Origin: JADHLJ01 sp038116915 | GTDB taxonomy: Bacteria > Pseudomonadota > Alphaproteobacteria > Thalassobaculales > Thalassobaculaceae | DNA length: 64,000 nucleotides | Direction: 5' to 3' | Assembly (NCBI GenBank): GCA_038116915.1 | Contig: JAYOEU010000003.1 | Span: forward strand, 15,379 to 79,378 | Position numbers and translations under genes: made by a program | Notes under the pieces: model-generated | The model's input: only the letters and a program-made list of their open reading frames with translations | Told to the model about the DNA's origin: nothing | Databases searched by the model: none | Part shown: piece after piece, positions 37,015 to 45,365 of the stretch | How the letters are laid out: each line of letters opens with the position of its first letter | How positions within the stretch are numbered: the stretch's first letter is position 1

Positions 37015-37938
37015 TCAGGAGGCGTCGAGGGGCAAATCCCAATACGGCGTCCCCGCGAAATGCTTGGCGACGAAGTCGATGAACACCCTGACCTTGACGG
37101 ACAGGCTGCGGCTCTGGGGATAAACCGCGTAGAGGCCCAGCGGCGTCGGCTCGAAGTCGTCGAGAATGGTTTTTAGGGTGCCGTTCCGCAGGCCTTCGTG
37201 AAGAAGAAAAGTCGGGAGCTGGGTAATGCCGATCCCGGCCTCGACCAGAGGAAGCATCGCGTCGCCGTTGTTCACCTGCGCGCGGGGGTTGATGCGCACC
37301 CGGTTCGAGCGGTCGGGCGTCGTAAAGCGCCATGCGCTCCCGGCCCAGACATAGCTGTAGGTCACACAGGCATGGTCCGCGAGTTCCGAGGGATGGCGCG
37401 GCTCGCCGTGACGCTCAAGATAGCTCGGCGCCGCGACCGTCACGATCCGGATGTCGCAGAGCCGGCGCTGTATCAGGCTCGAGGCTTCAAGATTCGCGAT
37501 GCGCAGCGCGACGTCGTAGCCTTCCTCGATCAGGTCGACGATGCGGTCGTTCAGGGCCAGTTCCAATGACATTTCGGGGTAGGTTTCAAGAAACGCCGAC
37601 AGCGCCGGCGCCAGATGCAATTGCCCGAGCGACATGCCGGCCGTGACCTTCAGCAGACCGGTCGGCCGGGAGTGCAATTGGCCGGCCTCCAGTTCCGCGG
37701 CTTCGATTTCCGCGACGATCGACCGGCAACGGTCATAGAGCTTCGCGCCGGCATTGGTGACGCTGAGCTGGCGCGTGGTCCGGTTCAAAAGCCTAGCGCC
37801 CAGGCGGTCCTCAAGCGCGGAAATTTGCTTGGAAATCGCGGATTTCGAAAGCCCCAGATCGTCCGCCGCCTTCGAGAAGCTTTCGAATTCGACGACCTTT
37901 GCGAAAACCGCTAGCCCGGTGATATTCCCGATCTTCAT
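37015..37938 (-). CDS. LysR-family transcriptional regulator
   Basis: A 307-residue LysR regulator, the usual size. The N-terminal winged helix-turn-helix is in FAKVVEFESFSKAADDLGLSKSAISKQISALEDRLGARLLNRTTR (core: AADDLGLSKSAISKQI), followed by a periplasmic-binding-like effector domain of the AaeR/DmlR group. It is divergent from a pirin gene, a pairing common in proteobacteria, and likely activates it. An inverted repeat GTTTCC-N4-GGAAAC covers its own ribosome site, suggesting autoregulation. It ends 8 bp from the MoxR operon, convergent. Confidence 0.94.
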   Translation of the reverse strand: MKIGNITGLAVFAKVVEFESFSKAADDLGLSKSAISKQISALEDRLGARLLNRTTRQLSVTNAGAKLYDRCRSIVAEIEAAELEAGQLHSRPTGLLKVTAGMSLGQLHLAPALSAFLETYPEMSLELALNDRIVDLIEEGYDVALRIANLEASSLIQRRLCDIRIVTVAAPSYLERHGEPRHPSELADHACVTYSYVWAGSAWRFTTPDRSNRVRINPRAQVNNGDAMLPLVEAGIGITQLPTFLLHEGLRNGTLKTILDDFEPTPLGLYAVYPQSRSLSVKVRVFIDFVAKHFAGTPYWDLPLDAS

Positions 37939-37942
37939 ATCT

Positions 37943-37958
37943 GTTTCCTTTTGGAAAC
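37943..37958. promoter_or_regulatory. Candidate LysR operator, inverted repeat over the Shine-Dalgarno
   Basis: GTTTCC-TTTT-GGAAAC lies at -5 to -20 relative to the lysR start codon. On the minus strand the arm AAGGAAAC also provides the ribosome-binding site, so a bound regulator would block transcription or translation of lysR. It sits 115 bp upstream of the pirin start. Confidence 0.5.
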
Positions 37959-38072
37959 GATGTGTTGCCGCGGGATGTTATTGTAACCGATAAGGGCCCG
38001 CCAATCTTTAATCGGCCGCGGCGCCGGATTCGTGAAGTTTGATGCCGCCCGCACCCGGAACAGGAGCAACCC

Positions 38073-38774
38073 ATGATCACCGCGATCCCGTTCGACAGCC
38101 TCGGCGGCCTCGACATCGACTGGCTTTCGGCGCGCCATCATTTCAGCTTCGGGCATTACCATGATCCCCGGCGCATGGGGTGCGGGGTTCTCCGGGTCTG
38201 GAACGACGATACGATCCAACCCGGCACCGGGTTCGATCCGCATCCGCACCGGGACATGGAGATCATCACCTATGTCCGCGAGGGCGCGATCACCCATATC
38301 GACCGCCTGGGCAACCAGGGCCGGACCGTCGCCGGCGATGTGCAGGTCATGCATGCCGGTACCGGGATCGTCCATGCCGAATACAACCGCGAGCCCGGCA
38401 TCACCCGTATTTTCCAGATCTGGATCGAGCCCGACCGGGCGGGTCACCAGCCGGGCTGGGCGACGAAGGTGTTCCCGAAACAGGAAGCGGACAGGTTTGC
38501 GGTTCTGGCATCGGGACGCGCGGCGCATTCCGGTACCGGTGCGCTCGCGATCCATCAGGATGCCGCGGTTCTCGGAGCCCGGATTGCGGCCGGCGCCGAG
38601 GTGACACACGATTTGGGCGCGGGGCGGCGCGGCTATCTTGTCGTCTCGGAAGGCCGGGTGACGCTCAATGGCGTCGTCCTCGGCGAGCGTGACGGCGCCT
38701 CGATCCGGGAGCAAGACACGTTGCTCATCCGCGCCGAGACCGCGAGCGAGGTGGTGCTGGTGGACGTGCCGTAG
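38073..38774 (+). CDS. Pirin family protein (bicupin)
   Basis: A 233-residue bicupin of the pirin/YhaK family. The metal ligands are present in the N-terminal cupin: HPHRDMEIITYV (two His) and MHAGTGIVHAEYN (His and Glu). Bacterial pirins bind iron; some show quercetinase activity and others are redox-sensitive regulators. ATG 38073 is preceded by ACAGGAGCAA. It is divergent from lysR over 134 bp and convergent with the CoA-transferase after 33 bp. Substrate is unknown. Confidence 0.93.
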   Translation: MITAIPFDSLGGLDIDWLSARHHFSFGHYHDPRRMGCGVLRVWNDDTIQPGTGFDPHPHRDMEIITYVREGAITHIDRLGNQGRTVAGDVQVMHAGTGIVHAEYNREPGITRIFQIWIEPDRAGHQPGWATKVFPKQEADRFAVLASGRAAHSGTGALAIHQDAAVLGARIAAGAEVTHDLGAGRRGYLVVSEGRVTLNGVVLGERDGASIREQDTLLIRAETASEVVLVDVP

Positions 38775-38807
38775 CGGTTCCCGGCACCACGGTGCCTTCG
38801 CGGCGGT

Positions 38808-40004
38808 TCAGATCACGCCCTGTTCATGCAATCTTGCGAGTTCCTGGGGATCGGTGCCGCAGATGTCGCCGAGCAGGCTGTCGGTATGCTCGCCCAGCAT
38901 CGGCGGGCGCTTGATCTCGGCCGGTGAGGCCGACATCTTGATCGGGCAGCCGACCATCCTGTAGGTGCCGCGCGGCGGATAGTCGAGATCCATCACCATC
39001 TCGCGCTCGATCAGGTGAGGATCCTGGAGGATTTCGCCGGTATCCTGGGTGGCGCCGCAGGGCACGCCGGCATCACCGAGAATTTTCATCGCCTCGTATT
39101 TGGTCTTGGTCATCGTCCAGGCCTCGATGATCTCGGTGAGGCTTTTGCGATTCTCCCAGCGCGCGTCGAAATTGCTGTAGCGCGGATCGTCGATGATGTC
39201 CGGACGCTCGATCGCGGTGCAGAAGGCCTTCCACATCTGCTGCTGCGCCAGAACAAAGATATAGTCGTTCGGGCCGCCCGGCTTGCAGGGATAGGTCGAG
39301 CCCGGAACGTTCCGTCCGAGCTGGTTGCCGGTGCGCGGCTGCACCCCGCCGAGCCGCTGGTGGTCGCGCAGGCTGATGCGCATGATGTTGACCACGCTGT
39401 CCTGCATCGACACCTCGACCTCCTGGCCCTTGCCGGTCTTATGCCGCTGCTGTAGGGCCGCGAGAATGCCGATCGCCATATGCATGCCGGTGCCGGAATC
39501 GCCGATCGCCGGCCACACCAGGGTCGGCGGGTTCTCCGGGAAGCCGGTCGTGCACATGGCACCGCCCATGGCCTGGGCGACCGGCTCGAAACTCTTGAAG
39601 CCGCTATAGGGACCATAGGTGCCGAAGCCCTTGATGGTGGCGTAGATCAGCCGCTCGTTGACCTTGGAGAGCACGTCGTAGCCGAGGCCGAGGCGGTCCA
39701 GCGCCCCAGGGCCGAAATTCTCCACCAGCACATCCGCGGAGGCGATGACCTTCTTGAACAGCTCCTTGCCCTCGTCGGTCTTCAGGTTGAGGGTCAGGCT
39801 CTGCTTGTTGGCGTTCAGGATCAGGAAGAACAGGCTGTCGCTGTCGGGCTTGTCCTTCATATTGGTGCGCGCAACGTCGCCCTTGCCGGGCTCTTCCAGC
39901 TTGATCACATCCGCGCCCAGCCAGGCCAGCATCTGGGTGCAGGCCGGACCGGCCTGGTTATGGGTCATGTCGATGACGCGGATACCCTCGAGCGCCTTGC
40001 TCAT
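38808..40004 (-). CDS. Class III (CaiB/BaiF) CoA-transferase
   Basis: A 398-residue family III CoA-transferase. It has ALEGIRVIDMTHNQAGPACTQMLAWLGADVIKLEEPGKGD (core: GIRVIDMTHNQAGP) with the usual GADVIKLE, NKQSLTLNLK, VENFGPGALDRLGLGY and the PYSGFKSFEPVAQAMGG segment. The catalytic aspartate is the Asp in VEVSMQDSVVN. Such enzymes swap CoA between organic acids. Start ATG 40004 with AGGGAGAAAG; 34 bp after the phytanoyl-CoA dioxygenase gene on the same strand, so the pair probably processes one acyl-CoA. Confidence 0.93.
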   Translation of the reverse strand: MSKALEGIRVIDMTHNQAGPACTQMLAWLGADVIKLEEPGKGDVARTNMKDKPDSDSLFFLILNANKQSLTLNLKTDEGKELFKKVIASADVLVENFGPGALDRLGLGYDVLSKVNERLIYATIKGFGTYGPYSGFKSFEPVAQAMGGAMCTTGFPENPPTLVWPAIGDSGTGMHMAIGILAALQQRHKTGKGQEVEVSMQDSVVNIMRISLRDHQRLGGVQPRTGNQLGRNVPGSTYPCKPGGPNDYIFVLAQQQMWKAFCTAIERPDIIDDPRYSNFDARWENRKSLTEIIEAWTMTKTKYEAMKILGDAGVPCGATQDTGEILQDPHLIEREMVMDLDYPPRGTYRMVGCPIKMSASPAEIKRPPMLGEHTDSLLGDICGTDPQELARLHEQGVI

Positions 40005-40038
40005 GGTCTTTCTCCCTGTCGCGTGATGTCGCGGTCTG

Positions 40039-41037
40039 TCAGTGGGGGCGCAATTCGCCCAGCGCGGTTTTGGTCGGATCGATAAAGTCGACCGTCGGAT
40101 TGCCGGTCCGGCCATAGCCCCACCAGACCTTGAGGCCGAACATGGTCTTCAGCCGGTCCGAGGCGGCGGCCAGGATCTCGCGGTCCATGGCGATGGTGTA
40201 ATTGACCTGGGGCCGGTATTGCGGGCCGCAGAAGGTCAGCAGCATGGCCACGCGATGATCGTTGGTGCGGTTCTCGCCGGTGCCGTGCCAGATCCGCCCG
40301 TCCGTGATGATCGCGGTACCGGCCGGCCCTTCGGCGGCGACGGTCTCGCTGCCGGCGTCGCGCTCCGGGTCCGGATGCCGGCCCGCGAGGTGGCTTCCCG
40401 GAACCACGCGGGTGCCGCCGTTGGCGTCGGTGAACTCGTTCATCATGAAGATGACGTTGGATACCGCGGCGGGCGCGAGGCGCGCCGGCGCTTCTTCGAG
40501 TTCCGCGTCATCGTTGAACCGGGTCCGGGTCATCGAGCCGACCGGCAGATAGCGTTTCCCGGCCGGTACCGGCTCGGGCGCCCACCATTGATCGGTGTGC
40601 AGATTCATTTTCAGGCCGCCCGGCTTGGCGATGTTCGAAGTGTAGGAAGAAAGCTGAAACTCCTCGCCGAGAACATGGCCCACCATCTCGTGGATGTGGT
40701 CGAGTTCGAGGATGTCGAGAAACACCCGGCCCTTGTTCGGCAGCAGCCACACCCGCTGATTGACGCCCCCGTTTGCGGCGGTGAAGGCCTCGGCGCGGAT
40801 CTTGCCGGTCTCGTCGCGAAACTGTCCCCATTGTTGGGTCGGGCCGCCGTCCTCGAAGGCCTGCCCCAATTGCAGTTCCGCCTCCGCCTGTTCGGCGATG
40901 CGGTCGCGGGCGCGCGACAGCAGGGGGTCTTCAAGCGCGCCCTCCAGCAGGCCATAGCCCCAGCGGTCGATATCGGCGCGGACCCGGTCCCGGTCGCCGG
41001 TCGGCTTCGGAAGCTCCGATGGGTTCCAGTTCTTCAT
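40039..41037 (-). CDS. Phytanoyl-CoA dioxygenase (PhyH) family protein
   Basis: A 332-residue Fe(II)/2-oxoglutarate dioxygenase of the PhyH family. The iron ligands are HTDQWW (HxD) and the distal His in the region IWHGTGENRT; TRVVPGSHLAGRHP is the typical PhyH segment. Members hydroxylate branched acyl-CoA or small molecules. It is followed by a CoA-transferase in a likely operon and faces a zinc alcohol dehydrogenase divergently, consistent with a small catabolic unit for a hydroxylated substrate. Substrate unknown. Confidence 0.9.
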   Translation of the reverse strand: MKNWNPSELPKPTGDRDRVRADIDRWGYGLLEGALEDPLLSRARDRIAEQAEAELQLGQAFEDGGPTQQWGQFRDETGKIRAEAFTAANGGVNQRVWLLPNKGRVFLDILELDHIHEMVGHVLGEEFQLSSYTSNIAKPGGLKMNLHTDQWWAPEPVPAGKRYLPVGSMTRTRFNDDAELEEAPARLAPAAVSNVIFMMNEFTDANGGTRVVPGSHLAGRHPDPERDAGSETVAAEGPAGTAIITDGRIWHGTGENRTNDHRVAMLLTFCGPQYRPQVNYTIAMDREILAAASDRLKTMFGLKVWWGYGRTGNPTVDFIDPTKTALGELRPH

Positions 41038-41142
41038 GAAGATCGCCCTCGTGATGTCTTGGCCAAAGGATGCGCTTGGCGGATTTCCCTCGCAAGCGGA
41101 CTCGCTGGTGGCTTGACGAGAGGCCCTTTGATCATCCCATAT

Positions 41143-41162
41143 CTGGTCAACCGATCAACCAG
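41143..41162. promoter_or_regulatory. Inverted/direct repeat between PhyH and ADH genes
   Basis: CTGGT (41143-41147) and ACCAG (41158-41162) form an inverted repeat, and TCAACC occurs twice inside it (41147-41152, 41155-41160). It lies 34 bp before the ADH start in the 158-bp divergent region. A regulator site is possible; the arms are short. Confidence 0.3.
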
Positions 41163-41195
41163 TCACTGCCGGCTCCGCCGGAACGGAGAAGCCCG

Positions 41196-42344
41196 ATGAA
41201 GATGAAAGCCGCCGTCCTGCGTGAAACCGGGGCCAAGCGCCCCTATGCGACATCCAAGCCCGTGCGCATCGAGGAAGTGGAACTCGACGCGCCCAAAGAC
41301 GGCGAATTGCTGATCAAGATCGCCGGCGGCGGGCTCTGCCATTCCGACCTTTCGGTGATCAACGGCAACCGGGCGCGGCCGATTCCGCTGGTGCTCGGGC
41401 ATGAGGGCTCCGGCGAGGTCGTCGAGGTTGGCCGAGGGGTCCGCGACATCAAGGTCGGCGATCCGATCGTCTTTCAGTTCTCGGCCTCTTGCGGGCTCTG
41501 TTCCAACTGCCTCGGCGGCCGGCCGCAATTGTGCACGACCCATGGCGCGGCCCGCGGAAAAGGCCACCTGATGGCCGGCGGCAGCCGCCTCCAGGATTCC
41601 AAGGGCGTCGAGATCGCTCACCAGTCCGGCGTTTCCTGTTTCGCCGAATACGCCGTGATCGACCGGGGAACCGCGGTCAAGGTCGACAAGGACCTGCCGC
41701 TTGCCGATGCGGCGATCTTCGGCTGCGCGGTGATGACGGGTGTCGGGGCGGTGTTGAACACGGCGCGCATCCGAGCTGGAGATACCGTGGCCTGTGTCGG
41801 CCTCGGCGGGGTCGGTCTGAACGGGTTGATGGGGGCGAAGGTTGCCGGCGCCGAAAAAATCATCGCGGTCGATATCAGCGACGACCGGCTCGGCCTCGCG
41901 CGGCAGCTCGGTGCGACGCACACGGTAAACGCCCGCGATGCCGACCATGTTCAGCAGATCCTCGACATCAGCAACGGCGGTGTCGACTACGCGTTCGAAT
42001 TCTCCGGCACCATCGCGGCGACCGAGACCTGCTACAAGTCGCTGCGGGCCGGCGGCGAGGTGATCGTGGTCGGCCTGGTGCCGAACACCGGACCGAACAT
42101 GAAGCTGTTCTCGTTCAATCCCAGCGATATCGTGAATTCGGAAAAGGCGATTCGCGGCAGCTACATGGGAAGCTGCGTGCCGGTGCGGGACATTCCGCGC
42201 TATATCGAGCTTTATCGCCAAGGCCGGCTGCCGGTGGACCAGTTGATCAACCGCAGCATCAGCTTCGATGAGGTCAACGAGGGTTTTGATCTTCTGGCGG
42301 ACGGCCTTGCGATCCGTCAGATCCTCGAGCCGCATCGCGTGTGA
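41196..42344 (+). CDS. Zinc-dependent alcohol dehydrogenase (MDR superfamily)
   Basis: A 382-residue medium-chain dehydrogenase. Catalytic zinc ligands are in GGGLCHSDLS (Cys) and VLGHEGSGEV (His, Glu); the structural zinc loop CGLCSNCLGGRPQLC has its four cysteines; the NAD-binding loop is VGLGGVGLNGLMGAKVAGA. The length and LGHEG-type core are closest to class III-like or benzyl-alcohol-type dehydrogenases. ATG 41196 (GGAGAAG upstream) is preferred to 41070. It is followed by a secreted hypothetical whose start is 10 bp after its stop. Confidence 0.93.
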   Translation: MKMKAAVLRETGAKRPYATSKPVRIEEVELDAPKDGELLIKIAGGGLCHSDLSVINGNRARPIPLVLGHEGSGEVVEVGRGVRDIKVGDPIVFQFSASCGLCSNCLGGRPQLCTTHGAARGKGHLMAGGSRLQDSKGVEIAHQSGVSCFAEYAVIDRGTAVKVDKDLPLADAAIFGCAVMTGVGAVLNTARIRAGDTVACVGLGGVGLNGLMGAKVAGAEKIIAVDISDDRLGLARQLGATHTVNARDADHVQQILDISNGGVDYAFEFSGTIAATETCYKSLRAGGEVIVVGLVPNTGPNMKLFSFNPSDIVNSEKAIRGSYMGSCVPVRDIPRYIELYRQGRLPVDQLINRSISFDEVNEGFDLLADGLAIRQILEPHRV

Positions 42345-42354
42345 CGATAAGGCA

Positions 42355-43515
42355 ATGGCAGAGCCTTTCCGCGAGCATTTCCCGAAGCTTGGGCGCGTTC
42401 TGATCCATGTGCTGGGGAGCGCGGTCATTCTGGGCGGTCAGTTGGCCGTCCCGCTTGGGAGCGCGGCGGCGGGCTCGGTGGATGTCGAGGCGTTGACGGC
42501 GTCGGCGCTGTCGGCGGCGCGCGTCGCCTCCGAAGAGGAGGCACAAGGCTTCGGCACGTTGATGTTCTATGATCCGGCGCAGGATCTCGCCGGCGGCGTC
42601 GACGGCGCACCCTACGGCGCCGGCGACCGGGCTTGGGTCGAGGCGGCGCTCCGGGTCTACGATCTCTTTCGTCAGATCGGCGGTGAGGCGGGGAACAAGC
42701 GTTATCTGTTCCGGCGCGAGGCCGGGCGGGTTTTCCTCGGGACCGAGGGCGGAACGGGCGAGTGGCACGCGGCGGTGGAAACCGGCCAGGCGGCGTTTTT
42801 GCAGTTGCTCGTCCGGTCGAGCCGGGTCCTGCCGGAAAGCATCCGCAACACGGTTCTCGGCGACGGGAACCGGGCGCTCGCGGCGATCGCGGGACGCGTG
42901 ACGGCGGTGCTCGGCGACGCGGACAAGGTTTTGCTGGTTGCCGGCGGTGGCGCGACAGTTGTTCGGATTGAGGAAGCCTGGCATGCGGTCGGAACGACCG
43001 GGCTCGATGTCACGGCGGTACCCGCCGAGGGCGGCGGCATTGAGGCAAAGGTCCGCAGCCGGCTGGGAGAAGTGGACGGCCCGCAAGCCGTGCTTGCTTT
43101 TCGGGACGGCCATCGGTTCAGCCCGAGTAGGACCCTGGAAGTCGCCGCGGGCAATACCGCTGGAACCACGGCGGCCGCCGCGCCGCCACCAGACCCTTCC
43201 TCGAATCGGACCACCCGGCTCGACCCGGCGAACCCGGCCCCCGTGCCCGATGCCATCGCGAGCGGCGGCGAGACCCGGCGCTACGCGATATCGGTTCCGG
43301 CGACAGGCGGCTATGTGATCAGGTCAACCGGGCCCAGCGATCTGGTCGGTGTGCTGAGGGGGGCGGACGGAACGGTTCTGGCCCGCGATGACGATGGCGG
43401 CAGCGGCTATAACTTCAATCTGGCGGCGACGCTGGAAGCGGGTGAATACACGCTAGAGGTCACCCATTGCTGCGCCGGATCCGGTCCGTTTTCACTGACT
43501 CTATCGTCCAAATAG
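42355..43515 (+). CDS. Secreted hypothetical protein with PPC-like C-terminal domain
   Basis: A 386-residue exported protein. The N-terminus has a signal-peptide-like segment (VLIHVLGSAVILGGQLAVPL, then GSAAAG). The central part is not recognised and is Ala/Gly-rich. The last 90 residues (RRYAISVPATGGYVIRSTG, then VLARDDDGGSGYNFN and LEAGEYTLEVTHC) match the beta-sandwich pattern of bacterial pre-peptidase C-terminal (PPC) domains, which occur on secreted proteins. ATG 42355 is the first start after the ADH gene. A strong hairpin follows. Function unknown. Confidence 0.75.
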   Translation: MAEPFREHFPKLGRVLIHVLGSAVILGGQLAVPLGSAAAGSVDVEALTASALSAARVASEEEAQGFGTLMFYDPAQDLAGGVDGAPYGAGDRAWVEAALRVYDLFRQIGGEAGNKRYLFRREAGRVFLGTEGGTGEWHAAVETGQAAFLQLLVRSSRVLPESIRNTVLGDGNRALAAIAGRVTAVLGDADKVLLVAGGGATVVRIEEAWHAVGTTGLDVTAVPAEGGGIEAKVRSRLGEVDGPQAVLAFRDGHRFSPSRTLEVAAGNTAGTTAAAAPPPDPSSNRTTRLDPANPAPVPDAIASGGETRRYAISVPATGGYVIRSTGPSDLVGVLRGADGTVLARDDDGGSGYNFNLAATLEAGEYTLEVTHCCAGSGPFSLTLSSK

Positions 43516-43518
43516 ACA

Positions 43519-43552
43519 ACGCCCCCGGATCGTTCGAGCGATCCGGGGGCGT
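43519..43552. terminator. Strong hairpin between convergent genes (bidirectional terminator candidate)
   Basis: A perfect 14-bp stem (43519-43532 with 43539-43552) with a 6-base loop TTCGAG, mostly G/C. It lies 3 bp after the PPC gene stop and 23 bp before the stop of the convergent cytochrome gene. No T-run follows on either side, so it may act as a Rho-assisted or bidirectional terminator or an mRNA 3'-end stabiliser. Confidence 0.7.
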
Positions 43553-43575
43553 GTCGCTTGAGGTTTCCGGCGCGG

Positions 43576-44922
43576 CTATTGCGCCGAACCGATCTCGGCG
43601 ATCGCGGCCTGGAAGCCGGCGTGATCCCAGCCGTCATACTTCGCAAGCGCGGTGTAGGCCTTGCCGAGCGGCTCATCGATGCGCTTGGCGAGATCCGCCA
43701 TGCCCGCGGAGCGGGCCGCCGACGAAATCGCGCTAAGCGCCATCGTCGCCTGCTCGGCCCCGGCATAGTCGGAGAATTCCGCCGCCGCCGCCTCGGCCAG
43801 GACGCCCTTCATCAATGCGGCGATGTCGTTCTTGCCGAAAGCATGTTTGCTGAACTTTTCGACCAGCGCATCCGCGGTTCCCTTCAGCGCGTTGGCCGCC
43901 GTCTTGTAGGCCTCGAGCCCGTTCAGGGTGGAGCCGTGCAGATCCTTCATCTGCTTTTTCAGCGTCGCTCCGAGTTCGCTGTCCACATGGTTGGCCAGAA
44001 TGCCCAGCATCAACGCATTGGAATCATCGAACCGGACAACACCGGACGGCAAACCGGTGCTCGGGCGCGCCTGCCATGTCGGCGCCGTCAGCGGGTGGTG
44101 GCAGGCCTGACAGTCGAACAGCACCAGTTCCGGGAACAGGCCATCCCAGCCGCGTTTCGGGTCCGCGGCCGCGTCGACCCGGCGCTTCAGGGCAATCGCC
44201 TGACCGATCGCCCAGGTGCGGATGCCGTTGGCGACGGCCTTGCGCTTGCGATAGTCATCATCGACCACGAAATGCGCCGGCTGAATGGCGGTAAAGGTAT
44301 CGAGCTCGAAGCTCATCCTCGGATGACCGGCGCCCATGATCCGGTGCGTCACGAACTTCTTGTCGTCGCCGAAATGGCAGGACAGGCACAGCTCCGCGCG
44401 CTTGACCGGATCCTCGGTCGGAAACATTCCGGCGTTCAGGTTGTCCTGGTGATTCGCGGCGCCGGAGATGTGGATGCCGAGCCAGCGCTCCGCGCCGCCG
44501 TGGCAGGATTCACACGCCACACCGTCGGAAATCTGAAAGAACCGGCCGCGTTTCTCCTTCGGCGCATTGTCCGCGTGGCAGTCGAGGCACAGGTCCGCCT
44601 CATGGGCGTTCGGCAGGCCGAGATTCGCCGCGATCCGTTTGGAGGCGTCGTTCTGCAGCACCACATAGGCTTTGGAGTGCCGGTCCTTCTGGGACCAGGT
44701 GATGTACTCGTTTTGCAGGACCGTCGATTTTTCCCACGGCGAAGTGGCGCCGTGACACGTGCTGCCGGCACAGGACGTCACGCCGATGTGCAGATCCTTA
44801 CCGAATTGCGGTGTCTGTCCCTGGACCGTGCCGGCAAGACCGAGAACCGGAACCATCAGAAATATGGTTAGGAAAAGCTGTTTCAGCTTGCTCGTGATCT
44901 CAATCCTGGAAATCCCCATCAT
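43576..44922 (-). CDS. Secreted multiheme cytochrome, c554-like
   Basis: A 448-residue periplasmic protein with a signal peptide (LFLTIFLMVPVLGLAGTVQG). It has four CXXCH heme sites (CLDCH, CESCH, CLSCH, CQACH) and one CX4CH (CAGSTCH), a spacing known from other multiheme cytochromes, so up to five c-type hemes. Further histidines occur in MGAGHPRMSFEL, which resembles cytochrome c554-type proteins. The C-terminal third is helical and heme-free. It lies downstream of a TPR protein on the same strand and is divergent, with it, from the large electron-transfer operon. It is likely an electron carrier or a small redox enzyme in the periplasm. Confidence 0.85.
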   Translation of the reverse strand: MMGISRIEITSKLKQLFLTIFLMVPVLGLAGTVQGQTPQFGKDLHIGVTSCAGSTCHGATSPWEKSTVLQNEYITWSQKDRHSKAYVVLQNDASKRIAANLGLPNAHEADLCLDCHADNAPKEKRGRFFQISDGVACESCHGGAERWLGIHISGAANHQDNLNAGMFPTEDPVKRAELCLSCHFGDDKKFVTHRIMGAGHPRMSFELDTFTAIQPAHFVVDDDYRKRKAVANGIRTWAIGQAIALKRRVDAAADPKRGWDGLFPELVLFDCQACHHPLTAPTWQARPSTGLPSGVVRFDDSNALMLGILANHVDSELGATLKKQMKDLHGSTLNGLEAYKTAANALKGTADALVEKFSKHAFGKNDIAALMKGVLAEAAAAEFSDYAGAEQATMALSAISSAARSAGMADLAKRIDEPLGKAYTALAKYDGWDHAGFQAAIAEIGSAQ

Positions 44923-45005
44923 CTCCCCGGTACCCCCTTTTTTCGCGCCATCACGCGACTGTTTCCCTCGGATCGTACCACCTTTTGGTGACGATCGTAC
45001 GTCGA

Positions 45006-45365
45006 TCAGTGCCGGCCCTTCGCCTCCGCCAACGCCTTCAAGGACACCAGCGCCCGCTGAATCTCCGGATCCCGGGGCGACAATTCCGCCGCGGAAACGT
45101 AGGCCGATACAGCTTCGACGAGCCGCCCCGAAGCTTTGTACGCCGCACCAAGCCTCGTAAAATTAATCACGTTGCCTGGTTCGTCGCGAGCTTTGCTTTC
45201 AAGCTCCGCCAGACTTTTGACGTCGCTCGCCAAACGCGGCTCCGGCAGCCGATTGCCCGCTGACAACCAGTCGCCGAGAATGACGAAACCGCAAAGCGCC
45301 AACGCGCCGAGACCGCACAAGGCCGCCCGATTCCGTCGCGATATGACCATCCGGTTCCCAATCAT
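45006..45365 (-). CDS. Membrane-anchored TPR protein
   Basis: A 119-residue protein with a single N-terminal hydrophobic segment (AALCGLGALALCGFVILGDWL) and a TPR-like helical repeat (NFTRLGAAYKASGRLVEAVSAYVSAAELSPRDPEIQ, here split; core YKASGRLVEAVSAYVSA). The build resembles the C-terminal domains of CcmI/NrfG-type cytochrome c assembly factors, which present TPR surfaces to apocytochromes in the periplasm. The start is ATG 45365 or ATG 45350; the ribosome site is weak. It is encoded 83 bp upstream of the c554-like cytochrome on the same strand, so a role in maturation of that or the neighbouring cytochromes is inferred. Confidence 0.7.
   Translation of the reverse strand: MIGNRMVISRRNRAALCGLGALALCGFVILGDWLSAGNRLPEPRLASDVKSLAELESKARDEPGNVINFTRLGAAYKASGRLVEAVSAYVSAAELSPRDPEIQRALVSLKALAEAKGRH

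Noticed and set aside
41163..42428. 421-residue frame antisense to the alcohol dehydrogenase
   Set aside because: Shadow frame with no motif; the zinc and NAD motifs are on the plus strand.
43519..43552. Hairpin as an att site or mobile-element end
   Set aside because: No integrase, no tRNA and no matching repeat elsewhere; position between convergent stops fits a terminator.
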